Assembly (NCBI GenBank): GCA_023436945.1
Contig: JAEZHG010000262.1
Location: 1-13,113, forward strand
From: Pseudomonadota bacterium
Lineage (GTDB): Bacteria > Pseudomonadota > Alphaproteobacteria > Caulobacterales > Caulobacteraceae
Direction: 5' to 3'
DNA length: 13,113 nt
The notes under the pieces were generated by a model, which was given only the letters and a program-made list of their open reading frames with translations, was not told the DNA's origin and searched no databases. A program made the translations under genes and the position numbers. Below are positions 5,745 to 13,065 of this stretch, piece after piece (positions within the stretch are counted from its first letter, which is position 1; the number at the start of each line of letters is the position of its first letter).

Positions 5745-7667
5745 ATGACTGCCGACAACCAACCCAAATTGCCTTTGGCTGCGACTCCAGAACTGCGCGC
5801 CAGCTTGGAGGCTGCCCATCTGCCGACCCTGCTGATGGTCTATGTCCATCTGACCGGCGAGTTGTCGTTACTGGATCAATTCAGCCCCTACATCACCACG
5901 CCGTATGCGCCGGACCAGAAGCCTGTTCCCGATGATATGGCGCGCGACCTGAGAGAGCGCCTGTTTACGGTACTGACGTCCAAGGATGCACCGCAGGCCA
6001 AGGATCTCGATGCCGAAACCATGCGCCGCATGATGTCGGTCGCGGTTGGCGAGCCTGTGGATGCGGAAAGCGTGCCGATGCTGATCGAGCAGATGGGTTT
6101 TGTGCGCCCTGCTCCGCGCCTGCAGACCGCGGGCCGAAAAGCCCCTCCGGCAGACTTTAATGTGCTGGTGATCGGTGCGGGCCTCACAGGCATTGCCGCG
6201 TCGATCAAGCTGACCGAAGCCGGCTATGACCACGTCCTTATCGAGAAAAACGAGGACGTCGGTGGCACCTGGTACGAGAACCGCTATCCGGGGTGCGGTG
6301 TCGATACGCCGAGCCACTTCTACAGCTATTCGTTCGAGATCAATCCGGACTGGACGACCTATTATCCGAAGGCCCACGAGATGCAGGAATACCTGCTGCG
6401 CGTGGCCGACAAATACGACATCCGTTCCAAGACCCGTTTCAGCACCACGGTTCTCGCCTGCCATTGGGATGAGGCCGCCAAGCGCTGGAATGTCTTTGTC
6501 GAAAAGAGCGACGGCACCCACGAGACCCTGACCGCCAAGGCCGTCATCAACGCCCACGGCCCGCTGAACCGCTGGCGTCTGCCACCAATCCCAGGTCTGG
6601 ACCAGTTCAAGGGCATCGCCGTGCATACGGCCGGTTGGGACCCTTCGATCGATGTGACCGACAAGAAGGTTGTGCTGATCGGTACGGGGGCCAGCGCCAT
6701 CCAGATCACGCCAGCCATCATCGACAAGGTCGAGAGCCTGACGATCCTGCAGCGCGACAAGCACTGGCTGCTGCTCAATCCTGAAATCTCCGAGCAAGTG
6801 AACGATGGCGTGCTGTTCGCCATGCGTCACATTCCAAAATACCGCGAGTGGTTCCGCTTCCGCGTCTTCTGGTTCGCGGGCGATGGCCTGTTCATCAATG
6901 TGCTGAAGGACCCCGAGTGGAAGGACCACCCGACCTCGGTCTCGGCCGTCAACGATATGATGTACAACATCGCCGTCGGCTATCTGAAGGCCAAGACGAC
7001 CGATCAGGGACGACCCGATCTGTTCGACAAGCTGCTGCCGGACTTCCCGATCTTCTCGAAACGCCTGCTGCTCGATACCGGCTATTTCGATGCGCTGCGT
7101 GATCCCAAAGCGGAGTTGATCAACACCGAGGTGACCCAAATCACCGAAACCGGCGTGGTCACCAAGAATGGCCAGTCGATCGAGGCGGACATCATCATCT
7201 TCGCGACTGGCTTCATCACCGCCAAGGCGCTTGGCCCGCTGGAAGTTGTCGGTCCGAACGGTGCTAACCTCGGCGAGATCTGGGGCGACGAAGATCCGCG
7301 CTCATACCTTGGCGTCACGCACCCCGGCTTCCCGAACTTCTTCCTGACGGTTGGACCGAACAGTGCTCCGAACCATGCCGCTGGCCAGAACATGCTGTCG
7401 GAAGCGCAGATCCACTACATCATCGAATGTCTGGATCGCGTGGTCGCCGAAGGGGCTGACGGTATCGAGCCGACCTATGAGGCGTTCGAGAACTGGAACA
7501 ACCAGATCGACGAACGCATGCAGCAGATGATCTGGACCCATCCGAAGGCCAACAGCTACTACAACAACTCCAAGGGCCGGAATTTCATGTCCTGGCCGTA
7601 CCGACTGGTCGACTACTGGAACGCGTCCCGCAAGCCGGACCCGGACCATTTCAAGCTGGTCAAATAA
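5745..7667 (+). CDS. Baeyer-Villiger monooxygenase, 4-hydroxyacetophenone monooxygenase (HAPMO) type
   Basis: An FAD- and NADPH-dependent class B flavoprotein monooxygenase that inserts one oxygen beside a ketone carbonyl, giving an ester or lactone. The length, 640 residues, equals that of Pseudomonas fluorescens HAPMO, including the roughly 135-residue N-terminal extension absent from cyclohexanone monooxygenase. FAD-binding GAGLTG (144-149), DVGGTWYENRYPG with Asp187, the Baeyer-Villiger fingerprint FKGIAVHTAGWD (288-299), and NADPH-domain GTGASA (313-318) are present. Lys439-Arg440 (FSKRLLLD) coincide with HAPMO Lys439/Arg440, where Arg440 is essential, and Arg337 likely corresponds to its NADPH-phosphate contact. 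So catalytic competence is expected. The substrate may be an aryl, alicyclic or steroid-like ketone. GGGGAG (5733-5738) precedes the ATG. Operator copy 2 lies upstream and a strong terminator follows. Confidence 0.93.
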   Translation: MTADNQPKLPLAATPELRASLEAAHLPTLLMVYVHLTGELSLLDQFSPYITTPYAPDQKPVPDDMARDLRERLFTVLTSKDAPQAKDLDAETMRRMMSVAVGEPVDAESVPMLIEQMGFVRPAPRLQTAGRKAPPADFNVLVIGAGLTGIAASIKLTEAGYDHVLIEKNEDVGGTWYENRYPGCGVDTPSHFYSYSFEINPDWTTYYPKAHEMQEYLLRVADKYDIRSKTRFSTTVLACHWDEAAKRWNVFVEKSDGTHETLTAKAVINAHGPLNRWRLPPIPGLDQFKGIAVHTAGWDPSIDVTDKKVVLIGTGASAIQITPAIIDKVESLTILQRDKHWLLLNPEISEQVNDGVLFAMRHIPKYREWFRFRVFWFAGDGLFINVLKDPEWKDHPTSVSAVNDMMYNIAVGYLKAKTTDQGRPDLFDKLLPDFPIFSKRLLLDTGYFDALRDPKAELINTEVTQITETGVVTKNGQSIEADIIIFATGFITAKALGPLEVVGPNGANLGEIWGDEDPRSYLGVTHPGFPNFFLTVGPNSAPNHAAGQNMLSEAQIHYIIECLDRVVAEGADGIEPTYEAFENWNNQIDERMQQMIWTHPKANSYYNNSKGRNFMSWPYRLVDYWNASRKPDPDHFKLVK

Positions 7668-7671
7668 ACAT

Positions 7672-7698
7672 AAGGCCCGGATTGCTCCGGGCCTTTTT
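7672..7698 (+). terminator. Rho-independent terminator after the monooxygenase
   Basis: AAGGCCCGG (7672-7680) and CCGGGCCTT (7687-7695) form a perfect 9-bp stem around ATTGCT, running into five T (7694-7698). It starts 5 bases after the monooxygenase stop. On the other strand the stem is followed by ATGTTTATTT, so it may also stop the convergent SDR transcript ending at 7703. Confidence 0.9.
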
Positions 7699-7702
7699 CG
7701 TA

Positions 7703-8452
7703 TCAACCTGCGGTCTGGGCACTGTCTATGGGCAGTGCCGCTCCGGTAACGGACCGTGCATCATGAGAAGCCAGATAGAGGATCGAAGCCGCAACCTCGT
7801 CCGCTTCGATGAAACGGCCCATCTTGGGAGCCGAACGGGCGATCAGGGACATCTCGGCCCCTTCAGGCAGGCCCGCCTCCATGATCATAGGCGTCGACAC
7901 ACCTGACGGACAGACCGCATTCACCCGCACCTGATCGGCGGCCAGCTCAATCGCCATAGCCTTGGTCATCGCGATCACCGCCGCCTTACTGGCGCAGTAG
8001 GCCGAGTTATAGGCGATGCCGACGAGTCCGGCGGCCGATGCCACATTGACGATGTTGCCTTGGCTAGACTTCAGATGCGGGACAGCCGCCTGACTGAGGA
8101 AAAAGACGCTGGCCGCATTGACGGCCATAATCCTGTTCCAACGGTCTGGCGTGTAGGTGCCGAGCGGTGACCAGTCGAGCATACCGGCCACATTCGCCAG
8201 CACATCCAGCTTGCCGTGACGCGCAACCACCTCTTCGACCAGCGTAGAGCAACGGCCTGCATCGGATACATCCGCTTCATGCAGACTGGATGTCACGCCA
8301 TTACCCAACAGGGCGACCGTGTCGGCCAGCCCTTCCATGTTGATGTCGGCCAGCGCTAACACCGCCCCCGCCTTCGCGAAGCGTTCTGCCGTCGCTCTGC
8401 CGATACCCGATGCGGCCCCTGTCACAAGTACGACCTTGTTGGTAAAATCCAT
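7703..8452 (-). CDS. Classical SDR oxidoreductase
   Basis: A 249-residue NAD-dependent short-chain dehydrogenase/reductase of the classical FabG/cyclohexanol-dehydrogenase type. It shows TGAASGIG (11-18), Asp36 in LADIN at the end of strand 2 (NAD rather than NADP preference), NVAG (87-90), Asn112, Ser139 in NVASA and Tyr152/Lys156 in YCASK. The C-terminus ends normally (VTGAALPIDSAQTAG), with 'PIDS' in place of the common 'xDGG'. It probably oxidises a secondary alcohol or reduces a ketone in the same pathway as the adjacent monooxygenase. GGGG and AGGG stretches precede the ATG. It is divergent from the tetR gene, and their shared 140-base gap contains the palindromic operator, which predicts repression by that regulator. 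Confidence 0.92.
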   Translation of the reverse strand: MDFTNKVVLVTGAASGIGRATAERFAKAGAVLALADINMEGLADTVALLGNGVTSSLHEADVSDAGRCSTLVEEVVARHGKLDVLANVAGMLDWSPLGTYTPDRWNRIMAVNAASVFFLSQAAVPHLKSSQGNIVNVASAAGLVGIAYNSAYCASKAAVIAMTKAMAIELAADQVRVNAVCPSGVSTPMIMEAGLPEGAEMSLIARSAPKMGRFIEADEVAASILYLASHDARSVTGAALPIDSAQTAG

Positions 8453-8496
8453 CCCTACCCCGTTTCAACTGCGAATGCCTTGGCAGCACACATCTA

Positions 8497-8516
8497 TACA
8501 TTTGTATGTAAATGTA
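8497..8516. promoter_or_regulatory. Palindromic operator between divergent SDR and tetR genes
   Basis: TACATTT (8497-8503), spacer GTATGT, AAATGTA (8510-8516) is a perfect 7-bp inverted repeat with a 6-base spacer, the size expected for a TetR dimer site. The reverse strand contains CATACAAATGT, the 11-base core of the copies at 4178 and 5707. On the plus strand it overlaps a possible -35 TTGTAT (8502-8507), with -10 TATAGC at 8524-8529. On the minus strand a possible -10 TATAGA lies at its edge (8493-8498). Both promoters could thus be blocked. The promoter hexamers are weak matches. Confidence 0.72.
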
Positions 8517-8592
8517 GTTTTCATATAGCTGTCTAGAAAAATATCGCTTAAGTCACCTCGCTCCGGATCACGCAGGTAAAGACACTCAATTC

Positions 8593-9180
8593 ATGGCGAT
8601 TGAAAAACGGCAATCGACGGATACCCGACGCGCACGCTCTCGCCAGATGATCTTGGCCGCCACCAGTCGCGTGCTTTCAGAGCGCGGACTGAACCTCATG
8701 ACGGTCGAGGATATCCTGCAGGAGGCCGGCGTTGCACGGGCGACCTTCTATTCGCACTTCACAGACAAGAACGATGCCACCCGCGCCGTGGTGGACGAGA
8801 TGTTCAAGCGCGCCTCGCAACTCTATCAGAGCATCCACACGCTTAAGGAAATCACACCGGAAACCTTACGGGCCTGGCTCTCCGAAGCCTATGAACAGTG
8901 GAAGGCCTATCAGGCCGAAGTCAGCTCTCTGGTACGCGATTTTGCTGGTTTCTTCCGCAGCCCACAGTTCACTCAGCTGGAAGAGTTTGCGCGTGTTCTG
9001 GTGGGCGATGGCAGCCAATTCGCCTGTTCGGAAGAAACCGCGCTTCTTCGTGCTCGCCTGCTGATCGTGCAGTTGGAACGTGCGATGATGGATACAGTGA
9101 ACGGTAATTGGCCTGTGGCCAAGAGCCAGTTGATCGACGAACTGGTCGTACTCTGGCACTCTGCGATGACGCGCCCTTAG
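8593..9180 (+). CDS. TetR/AcrR-family transcriptional regulator
   Basis: A 195-residue DNA-binding repressor. The N-terminal helix-turn-helix is clear: RQMILAATSRVLSERG, then VEDILQEAGVARATFYSHFTDK (about 38-59), where ATFYSHF is the family's recognition helix region. The remaining 130 or so residues are the variable ligand-binding and dimerisation part and give no clue to the inducer. Next to a divergent SDR and within a catabolic cluster, it most likely senses the substrate or an intermediate and represses the locus, including itself, through the palindrome at 8497-8516 and the related copies. No strong ribosome site precedes the ATG (only GCAGG about 16 bases away), so translation may be weak, which is common for repressors. 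Family assignment is secure; the regulon is inference. Confidence 0.93.
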   Translation: MAIEKRQSTDTRRARSRQMILAATSRVLSERGLNLMTVEDILQEAGVARATFYSHFTDKNDATRAVVDEMFKRASQLYQSIHTLKEITPETLRAWLSEAYEQWKAYQAEVSSLVRDFAGFFRSPQFTQLEEFARVLVGDGSQFACSEETALLRARLLIVQLERAMMDTVNGNWPVAKSQLIDELVVLWHSAMTRP

Positions 9181-9212
9181 TTGCGTAGCGGAATTACTTC
9201 CGGTCTACGCAA
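9181..9212 (+). terminator. Hairpin directly after tetR
   Basis: TTGCGTAG (9181-9188) pairs with CTACGCAA (9205-9212), and an inner CGGAA/TTCCG stem (9189-9193 with 9198-9202) closes a TTAC loop, leaving a two-base bulge. It begins at the first base after the tetR stop. No T-run follows, so a terminator is likely but not certain. Confidence 0.5.
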
Positions 9213-9224
9213 TCAACTAGTGAA

Positions 9225-9246
9225 GCGCTATATCCCTTCATAGCGC
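9225..9246. promoter_or_regulatory. 7-bp inverted repeat upstream of the SnoaL-like gene
   Basis: GCGCTAT (9225-9231) and ATAGCGC (9240-9246) are a perfect inverted repeat around ATCCCTTC. It lies 31 bases before the ATG of the SnoaL-like gene. It could be part of a terminator pair with the preceding hairpin, a leader structure, or a protein site. It does not match the TACA/TGTA operator. Confidence 0.35.
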
Positions 9247-9277
9247 CCATAACGGCGCAGTGCGTCGTGAGGGGAAA

Positions 9278-9763
9278 ATGTCTATCGAAGAGCGTTTGGC
9301 CAGGCTGGAAGCGGAGTCCGAAATCCGCAAGCTCAAAGCCCGTTATCTAAATGCCTGCGACGCCAAGGATGTCGCGGCCGTCCGCGCCTGTTTTACCGAA
9401 GATGCCAAAATCGATTTCGCGGGTATGGGGCAGTTCACGCTCGACCAGTTGATCGGCATTTTCACCGAACTGGCCGTTACAACCCAGATTGCAGACAGCC
9501 ATCATGGCCATAACGCAGAGATCGAAGTCCTGTCCGCAGACAGCGCAAAAGCACGATGGAATTTGGGCTTCAGCACATTCGACCCGCGCGGCAACAGCTT
9601 CCGCGTGATGTCCATGTTCTACTACGACGAATACCGCCGTACGAGTGACGGTTGGCGTATTTCCGTGTCCTGTACCGAGGCACGAACCGTAGTCGAGGGC
9701 AGGCTTGAAGCAGGAAGCGTCACCGGCGCATTGCTGGTACCGCCGCCTGCCCCTGCAGCCTGA
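9278..9763 (+). CDS. SnoaL-like/NTF2-fold protein, BaiE-type dehydratase candidate
   Basis: A 161-residue cone-shaped alpha+beta barrel protein of the SnoaL-like (NTF2) superfamily, which includes dehydratases, isomerases and non-catalytic partners. The N-terminus MSIEERLARLEAESEIRKLKARYLNACDAKD is very like BaiE (bile acid 7-alpha-dehydratase). Tyr23 and Asp28 have the spacing of BaiE Tyr30/Asp35, and His75 in SHHGHNAEI lines up with BaiE His83 by the shared GHxxEI. A water-eliminating or isomerising role on a polycyclic or alicyclic compound is therefore possible, though the family is broad. I chose the ATG at 9278, with GAGGGG at 9269-9274; a GTG at 9260 is in frame but has no ribosome site. 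The proline/alanine-rich tail is unremarkable. It follows tetR and ends exactly where the convergent SDR ends. Confidence 0.85.
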   Translation: MSIEERLARLEAESEIRKLKARYLNACDAKDVAAVRACFTEDAKIDFAGMGQFTLDQLIGIFTELAVTTQIADSHHGHNAEIEVLSADSAKARWNLGFSTFDPRGNSFRVMSMFYYDEYRRTSDGWRISVSCTEARTVVEGRLEAGSVTGALLVPPPAPAA

Positions 9764-10621
9764 TTATCGAACGATGGCCGGATGAGGGATGCGGGGTTCG
9801 CCCAGCATCTCGCGGTAGGAGGGCGGCTGGCGGTTATCACTGTCCTTGATGCCGTACTTGAGGGCGGCTTCGGCCACTATCAGCGTTTGGCCTGAGATCT
9901 CCATTCTAGCTGGATCGCGGTGAACAGCGCCGATGATCTCGCCCGTGAACTCTGGTGTTTCGGCCTTGACCATAAAGCCTTCGTATTGGTCAGGCCGCTC
10001 CGCCAAGGATTTGGCAGTACGCTCCGTCGCCAGTGGTCCCATCCAGAAAGAAACTGCCGCAACATCGTGTTCTTTGAGGTCCACGCCCATATCTGCGGCG
10101 AACTTGTCTACGCCTGCCTTTTGCGCGCCGTATGCCGGACCGTGCATGTAGCAAACCGATCCGAATGACGACGTAAACGCGATCAATCCGCCACCGGTAC
10201 GGATCAACAGCGGCGCAGCATAGAAGCTCGACACGTATGACGACCGAAGACCGACATCGAGGATATCGACGAGGCTGAGCGGGCGCTCCCAAAAGCCACC
10301 GGGGGTAATCAGTTCATCATCGATGACTGTGGCATTGTTGACCAGCAGATCCAGTCGCCCCTGCTCCGCTTCAACCCGCTCGAACAACGCTTTCACCTGT
10401 GCGTCGTCGCGGTGGTCGACAGCGGCGGCAATCCCCTTGCCACCCAACTCTGTGATTGCCTGCGCCGTTGCGCCGATAGTGCCAGGAAGCGGTGCCTGCC
10501 CCTCGACGACAGTGCGGCCCGTCACATAGACCGTATAACCCTGTCGCCCCAAAGCCCGCGCGATACCTGCGCCCGCTCCGCGACTGCTCCCTGTTACGAC
10601 AGCTACCTTACCCGACCCCAT
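9764..10621 (-). CDS. SDR oxidoreductase, DHRS1-like
   Basis: A 285-residue short-chain dehydrogenase, longer than classical SDRs. It shows TGSSRGAGAGI (10-20), TGRT with Arg36 after strand 2 (NADP preference), NNA (95-97), Ser151/Ser152 and Tyr164/Lys168 in AYGAQK. LPGTIGATAQAITELGG, VDHRDD, FWERPL and VGLRSSYV are features of the DHRS1-like branch. That branch reduces carbonyls of xenobiotics and steroids in animals; bacterial roles are mostly unassigned. An excellent ribosome site GAGGAGG (10627-10633, reverse strand) lies 5 bases before the ATG. The stop codon abuts the SnoaL-like gene's stop with no spacer. It is divergent from the receptor gene; a degenerate operator-like element sits between them. 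Confidence 0.9.
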   Translation of the reverse strand: MGSGKVAVVTGSSRGAGAGIARALGRQGYTVYVTGRTVVEGQAPLPGTIGATAQAITELGGKGIAAAVDHRDDAQVKALFERVEAEQGRLDLLVNNATVIDDELITPGGFWERPLSLVDILDVGLRSSYVSSFYAAPLLIRTGGGLIAFTSSFGSVCYMHGPAYGAQKAGVDKFAADMGVDLKEHDVAAVSFWMGPLATERTAKSLAERPDQYEGFMVKAETPEFTGEIIGAVHRDPARMEISGQTLIVAEAALKYGIKDSDNRQPPSYREMLGEPRIPHPAIVR

Positions 10622-10692
10622 ACTTTCCTCCTCTTATCGGTCTCCGCGGACATTCACATGCAGATGACTTGAACCAGATTACCACGCATACA

Positions 10693-10712
10693 TACATTGG
10701 AACTAAATTATA
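10693..10712. promoter_or_regulatory. Degenerate operator-like site upstream of the receptor and SDR genes
   Basis: TACATTG, six bases, AATTATA follows the 7-6-7 layout of the palindrome at 8497-8516 and matches it at 6 of 7 and 5 of 7 arm positions. It lies in the 168-base divergent gap, roughly 70-80 bases from both start codons, inside the AT-rich part where promoters are expected. TTGAAC (10669-10674) could be a -35 for the receptor. The match may be chance in AT-rich DNA. Confidence 0.35.
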
Positions 10713-10789
10713 TTGTTGATATGCGTCACAATAAGAGACACAAAAAACGCAATAACAAAACACGCATGGGATAGGGAGGGAATATCATC

Positions 10790-13045
10790 ATGTTGACCCG
10801 TTTCAATGTAGGACTGCGTCTCGTAACGGCCGCGCCGGCAGCCATGCTCGCTATGACGGCACCCGCCATCGCCCAAGAAGCGTCAAGCGATCCCCAGGCC
10901 GCAGCCATCGTTGACGACGTCGTCGTTACCGCACGCCGCCGCTCCGAAAATCTTCAGGATGTTCCGATCGCCGTCACCGCTGTAACCGGTGAAGGACTGG
11001 ACGCACGAGGCTACAGCTCGATTACCGATATCCAGCAAATGACGCCGAACCTGACCTTTACGCCGGGCACGGGCGGGTCATCGGGGCAAATGTCGGCATA
11101 CGTCCGTGGTGTTGGCGAGTACGATTATATCGTCACGTCCGATCCCGCTGTGGCTGTGTTCTTTGATGGCGTCTATCAAGGCCGACCGTTCGGCGCGCTG
11201 ACCTCGCTGATGGGTATCGAGCGCGTAGAGGTCCTGCGCGGTCCACAAGGCTCGCTGTTCGGCAAAAACACCATCGGCGGTGCCATCAGCGTCGTTTTGC
11301 AAAAGCCGACAGGTTCGAACTCCGGCGAAGCTGACCTCAAGGTCGGCAGTTATGATCACGTCCAGTTGCGCGGGTCTTACGATCTGGCACTGACCGACGA
11401 TCTGGCCATGTCGGTTTCGGCGCTGGGCCGTTGGGGCGACGGCTGGCAGGAGATGGACAGCGGCGGCACAAAGGGCAACACCGACCAGATCGCCGGTCGC
11501 GCCGCCCTGCACTGGACCAAGGGCGATTTCGATGCTGTCTTGAGCGTTGACGGCTATCGTCAGCGCCAAAATGCAGCGCCGAACAATATGATCGCCTTCT
11601 ATCCGGGTTTCTTCTCGGAACTTTACTCCACGTTTGTCGAACCCTGCTGCAATGTGCCATCCAACATTGATCGGGCTGATGTTACTCCGATCCTGAATAT
11701 CGATAATGCCGATGCCAGCTCGGTCACGCTGACACTCGACTTCCCGGCATTCGGTGGCGATCTGAAGTCTATTTCCGCCGCACGCTACAGCCGTGTGGCC
11801 TTCGCTCGTGACGGCGATGCGTCGCTGACCAACTATTCTGGCGACCGTCAGGACATCACCAGCCGCCAGTTCTCGCAGGAATTCCAGCTGTCTCACGAGC
11901 TATTTGACGGCAAGGTCACCACGCTGGGCGGCCTTTATCTCTTCCACGAACGCTCGCGCCAGAAAACGCTTCTGGTCACCGCATGGGGCCTGTATCCGCG
12001 TCTGCTGGAAGCCCAGTTTGATCCGGAAATGGCTGCAGGACTCGATTTCAATGTCAACTTCGATCAGACGCAGGAAACCGACAACGCCGCCCTTTTTGGT
12101 AACGCGACCATCCGCCTGAACGACAAACTCTCGCTAGATGTCGGCGGCCGCCTGACCTACGAATCGAAAGAGTTTGACCAAACAGCCCGGCGCATCTTCG
12201 CGCAGGTTCCGCTCATCCCGGGCGTACCGGGCTATCAACTCGATGAAAGCTGGACCAATTTTTCCCCGAAGGCCAGCCTGAACTATGAGGTCAGCGACGA
12301 GGTGCGCGGTTACGCCATTGTCTCGCAAGGCTTCCGCTCGGGTGGCTTCAACGGCCGTCCGACCTCGGAGGCCGAGATCGGCAGCTTCGACCCCGAAATC
12401 CTTACCAGTTACGAAATAGGTCTGAAGAACGACCTGTTCGACCGTCGCCTGCGCCTGAACATCAGCGCCTTTTACAACCAGTACGAAGACATGCAGGTCA
12501 ACGTGTCCTATCCGGTGCTGGGTGGCGTCGTGGTTCGCACCGAAAATGCCGGTAAGGCCCGCATCTGGGGTATCGAAGCCGAAGGCCGCGATATCGCGAA
12601 CGACTGGCTGACCTTCGAAGGCGCTGTTGGTTATCTGGATGCCGCCTATGAGGAATATTTCAGCCGTGACGCGAACGGTAACGTCCTCGACTACAGCGAC
12701 CTCGAGCTGAAGCACACGCCACCGTGGACCGCCAGCCTCGGCGCTGTGTTTACAGGCCGCATAGGCCAGTTCGATACCACTTTCCGCGTCGATGCCGCCT
12801 ATATGGACGAGCAATACAGCGACACCCAAAATCAGCCGCTGCTGAAGGGTGAAGCCCACACCTTGCTCAACGCCAGCTTGAACTTTCGCGCCGACAACGG
12901 CCTTTCCTTCGGCATAGAAGGCCAGAACCTGACCGATGAGCGCGTGATCAAGGAAGGCTATGACGGCTCGGGATCATTTGGCTTCATCGAGGCCTATTAC
13001 AACCCGCCGCGGCGCATTTACGCCACCGTACGCTACGCGTTCTGA
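10790..13045 (+). CDS. TonB-dependent outer-membrane receptor
   Basis: A 751-residue outer-membrane beta-barrel that takes up a ligand using TonB/ExbBD energy. A signal peptide ends at about APAIA|Q (residue 28), followed by the TonB box-like DDVVVTARR (42-50). The plug domain runs from about 57 to 165, including the conserved RVEVLRGPQGSLFGKNTIGGAI. The rest is barrel, with late strands such as GFRSGGFNGRP and LTSYEIGLKND, ending in the outer-membrane signature RRIYATVRYAF with terminal Phe. Receptors of this type are abundant in Caulobacterales and Sphingomonadales, where some import hydrophobic or sugar substrates rather than siderophores. No iron-related gene is nearby, so import of the catabolised compound is the likelier job. 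AGGGAGGG precedes the ATG by about 9 bases. It has its own terminator. Confidence 0.95.
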   Translation: MLTRFNVGLRLVTAAPAAMLAMTAPAIAQEASSDPQAAAIVDDVVVTARRRSENLQDVPIAVTAVTGEGLDARGYSSITDIQQMTPNLTFTPGTGGSSGQMSAYVRGVGEYDYIVTSDPAVAVFFDGVYQGRPFGALTSLMGIERVEVLRGPQGSLFGKNTIGGAISVVLQKPTGSNSGEADLKVGSYDHVQLRGSYDLALTDDLAMSVSALGRWGDGWQEMDSGGTKGNTDQIAGRAALHWTKGDFDAVLSVDGYRQRQNAAPNNMIAFYPGFFSELYSTFVEPCCNVPSNIDRADVTPILNIDNADASSVTLTLDFPAFGGDLKSISAARYSRVAFARDGDASLTNYSGDRQDITSRQFSQEFQLSHELFDGKVTTLGGLYLFHERSRQKTLLVTAWGLYPRLLEAQFDPEMAAGLDFNVNFDQTQETDNAALFGNATIRLNDKLSLDVGGRLTYESKEFDQTARRIFAQVPLIPGVPGYQLDESWTNFSPKASLNYEVSDEVRGYAIVSQGFRSGGFNGRPTSEAEIGSFDPEILTSYEIGLKNDLFDRRLRLNISAFYNQYEDMQVNVSYPVLGGVVVRTENAGKARIWGIEAEGRDIANDWLTFEGAVGYLDAAYEEYFSRDANGNVLDYSDLELKHTPPWTASLGAVFTGRIGQFDTTFRVDAAYMDEQYSDTQNQPLLKGEAHTLLNASLNFRADNGLSFGIEGQNLTDERVIKEGYDGSGSFGFIEAYYNPPRRIYATVRYAF

Positions 13046-13065
13046 CTTTCCTCCCCTCGACTATC

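Noticed and set aside
5868..7139. A 423-codon open frame on the minus strand
   Set aside because: It lies wholly antisense to the monooxygenase, which has full-length family motifs. The translation has no recognisable domain; it reflects codon bias in GC-rich DNA.
10687..10698. CATA-CATA-CATT as a tandem repeat
   Set aside because: Three four-base units in AT-rich DNA are too short to count as a repeat; it is better considered as part of the operator-like site.
10765..10773. ATG GGA TAG mini-ORF in the receptor leader
   Set aside because: Only two codons, with no ribosome site; most likely chance.
11078..11896. A 272-codon open frame on the minus strand
   Set aside because: It is antisense to the receptor plug and early barrel, which are intact; no independent coding evidence.
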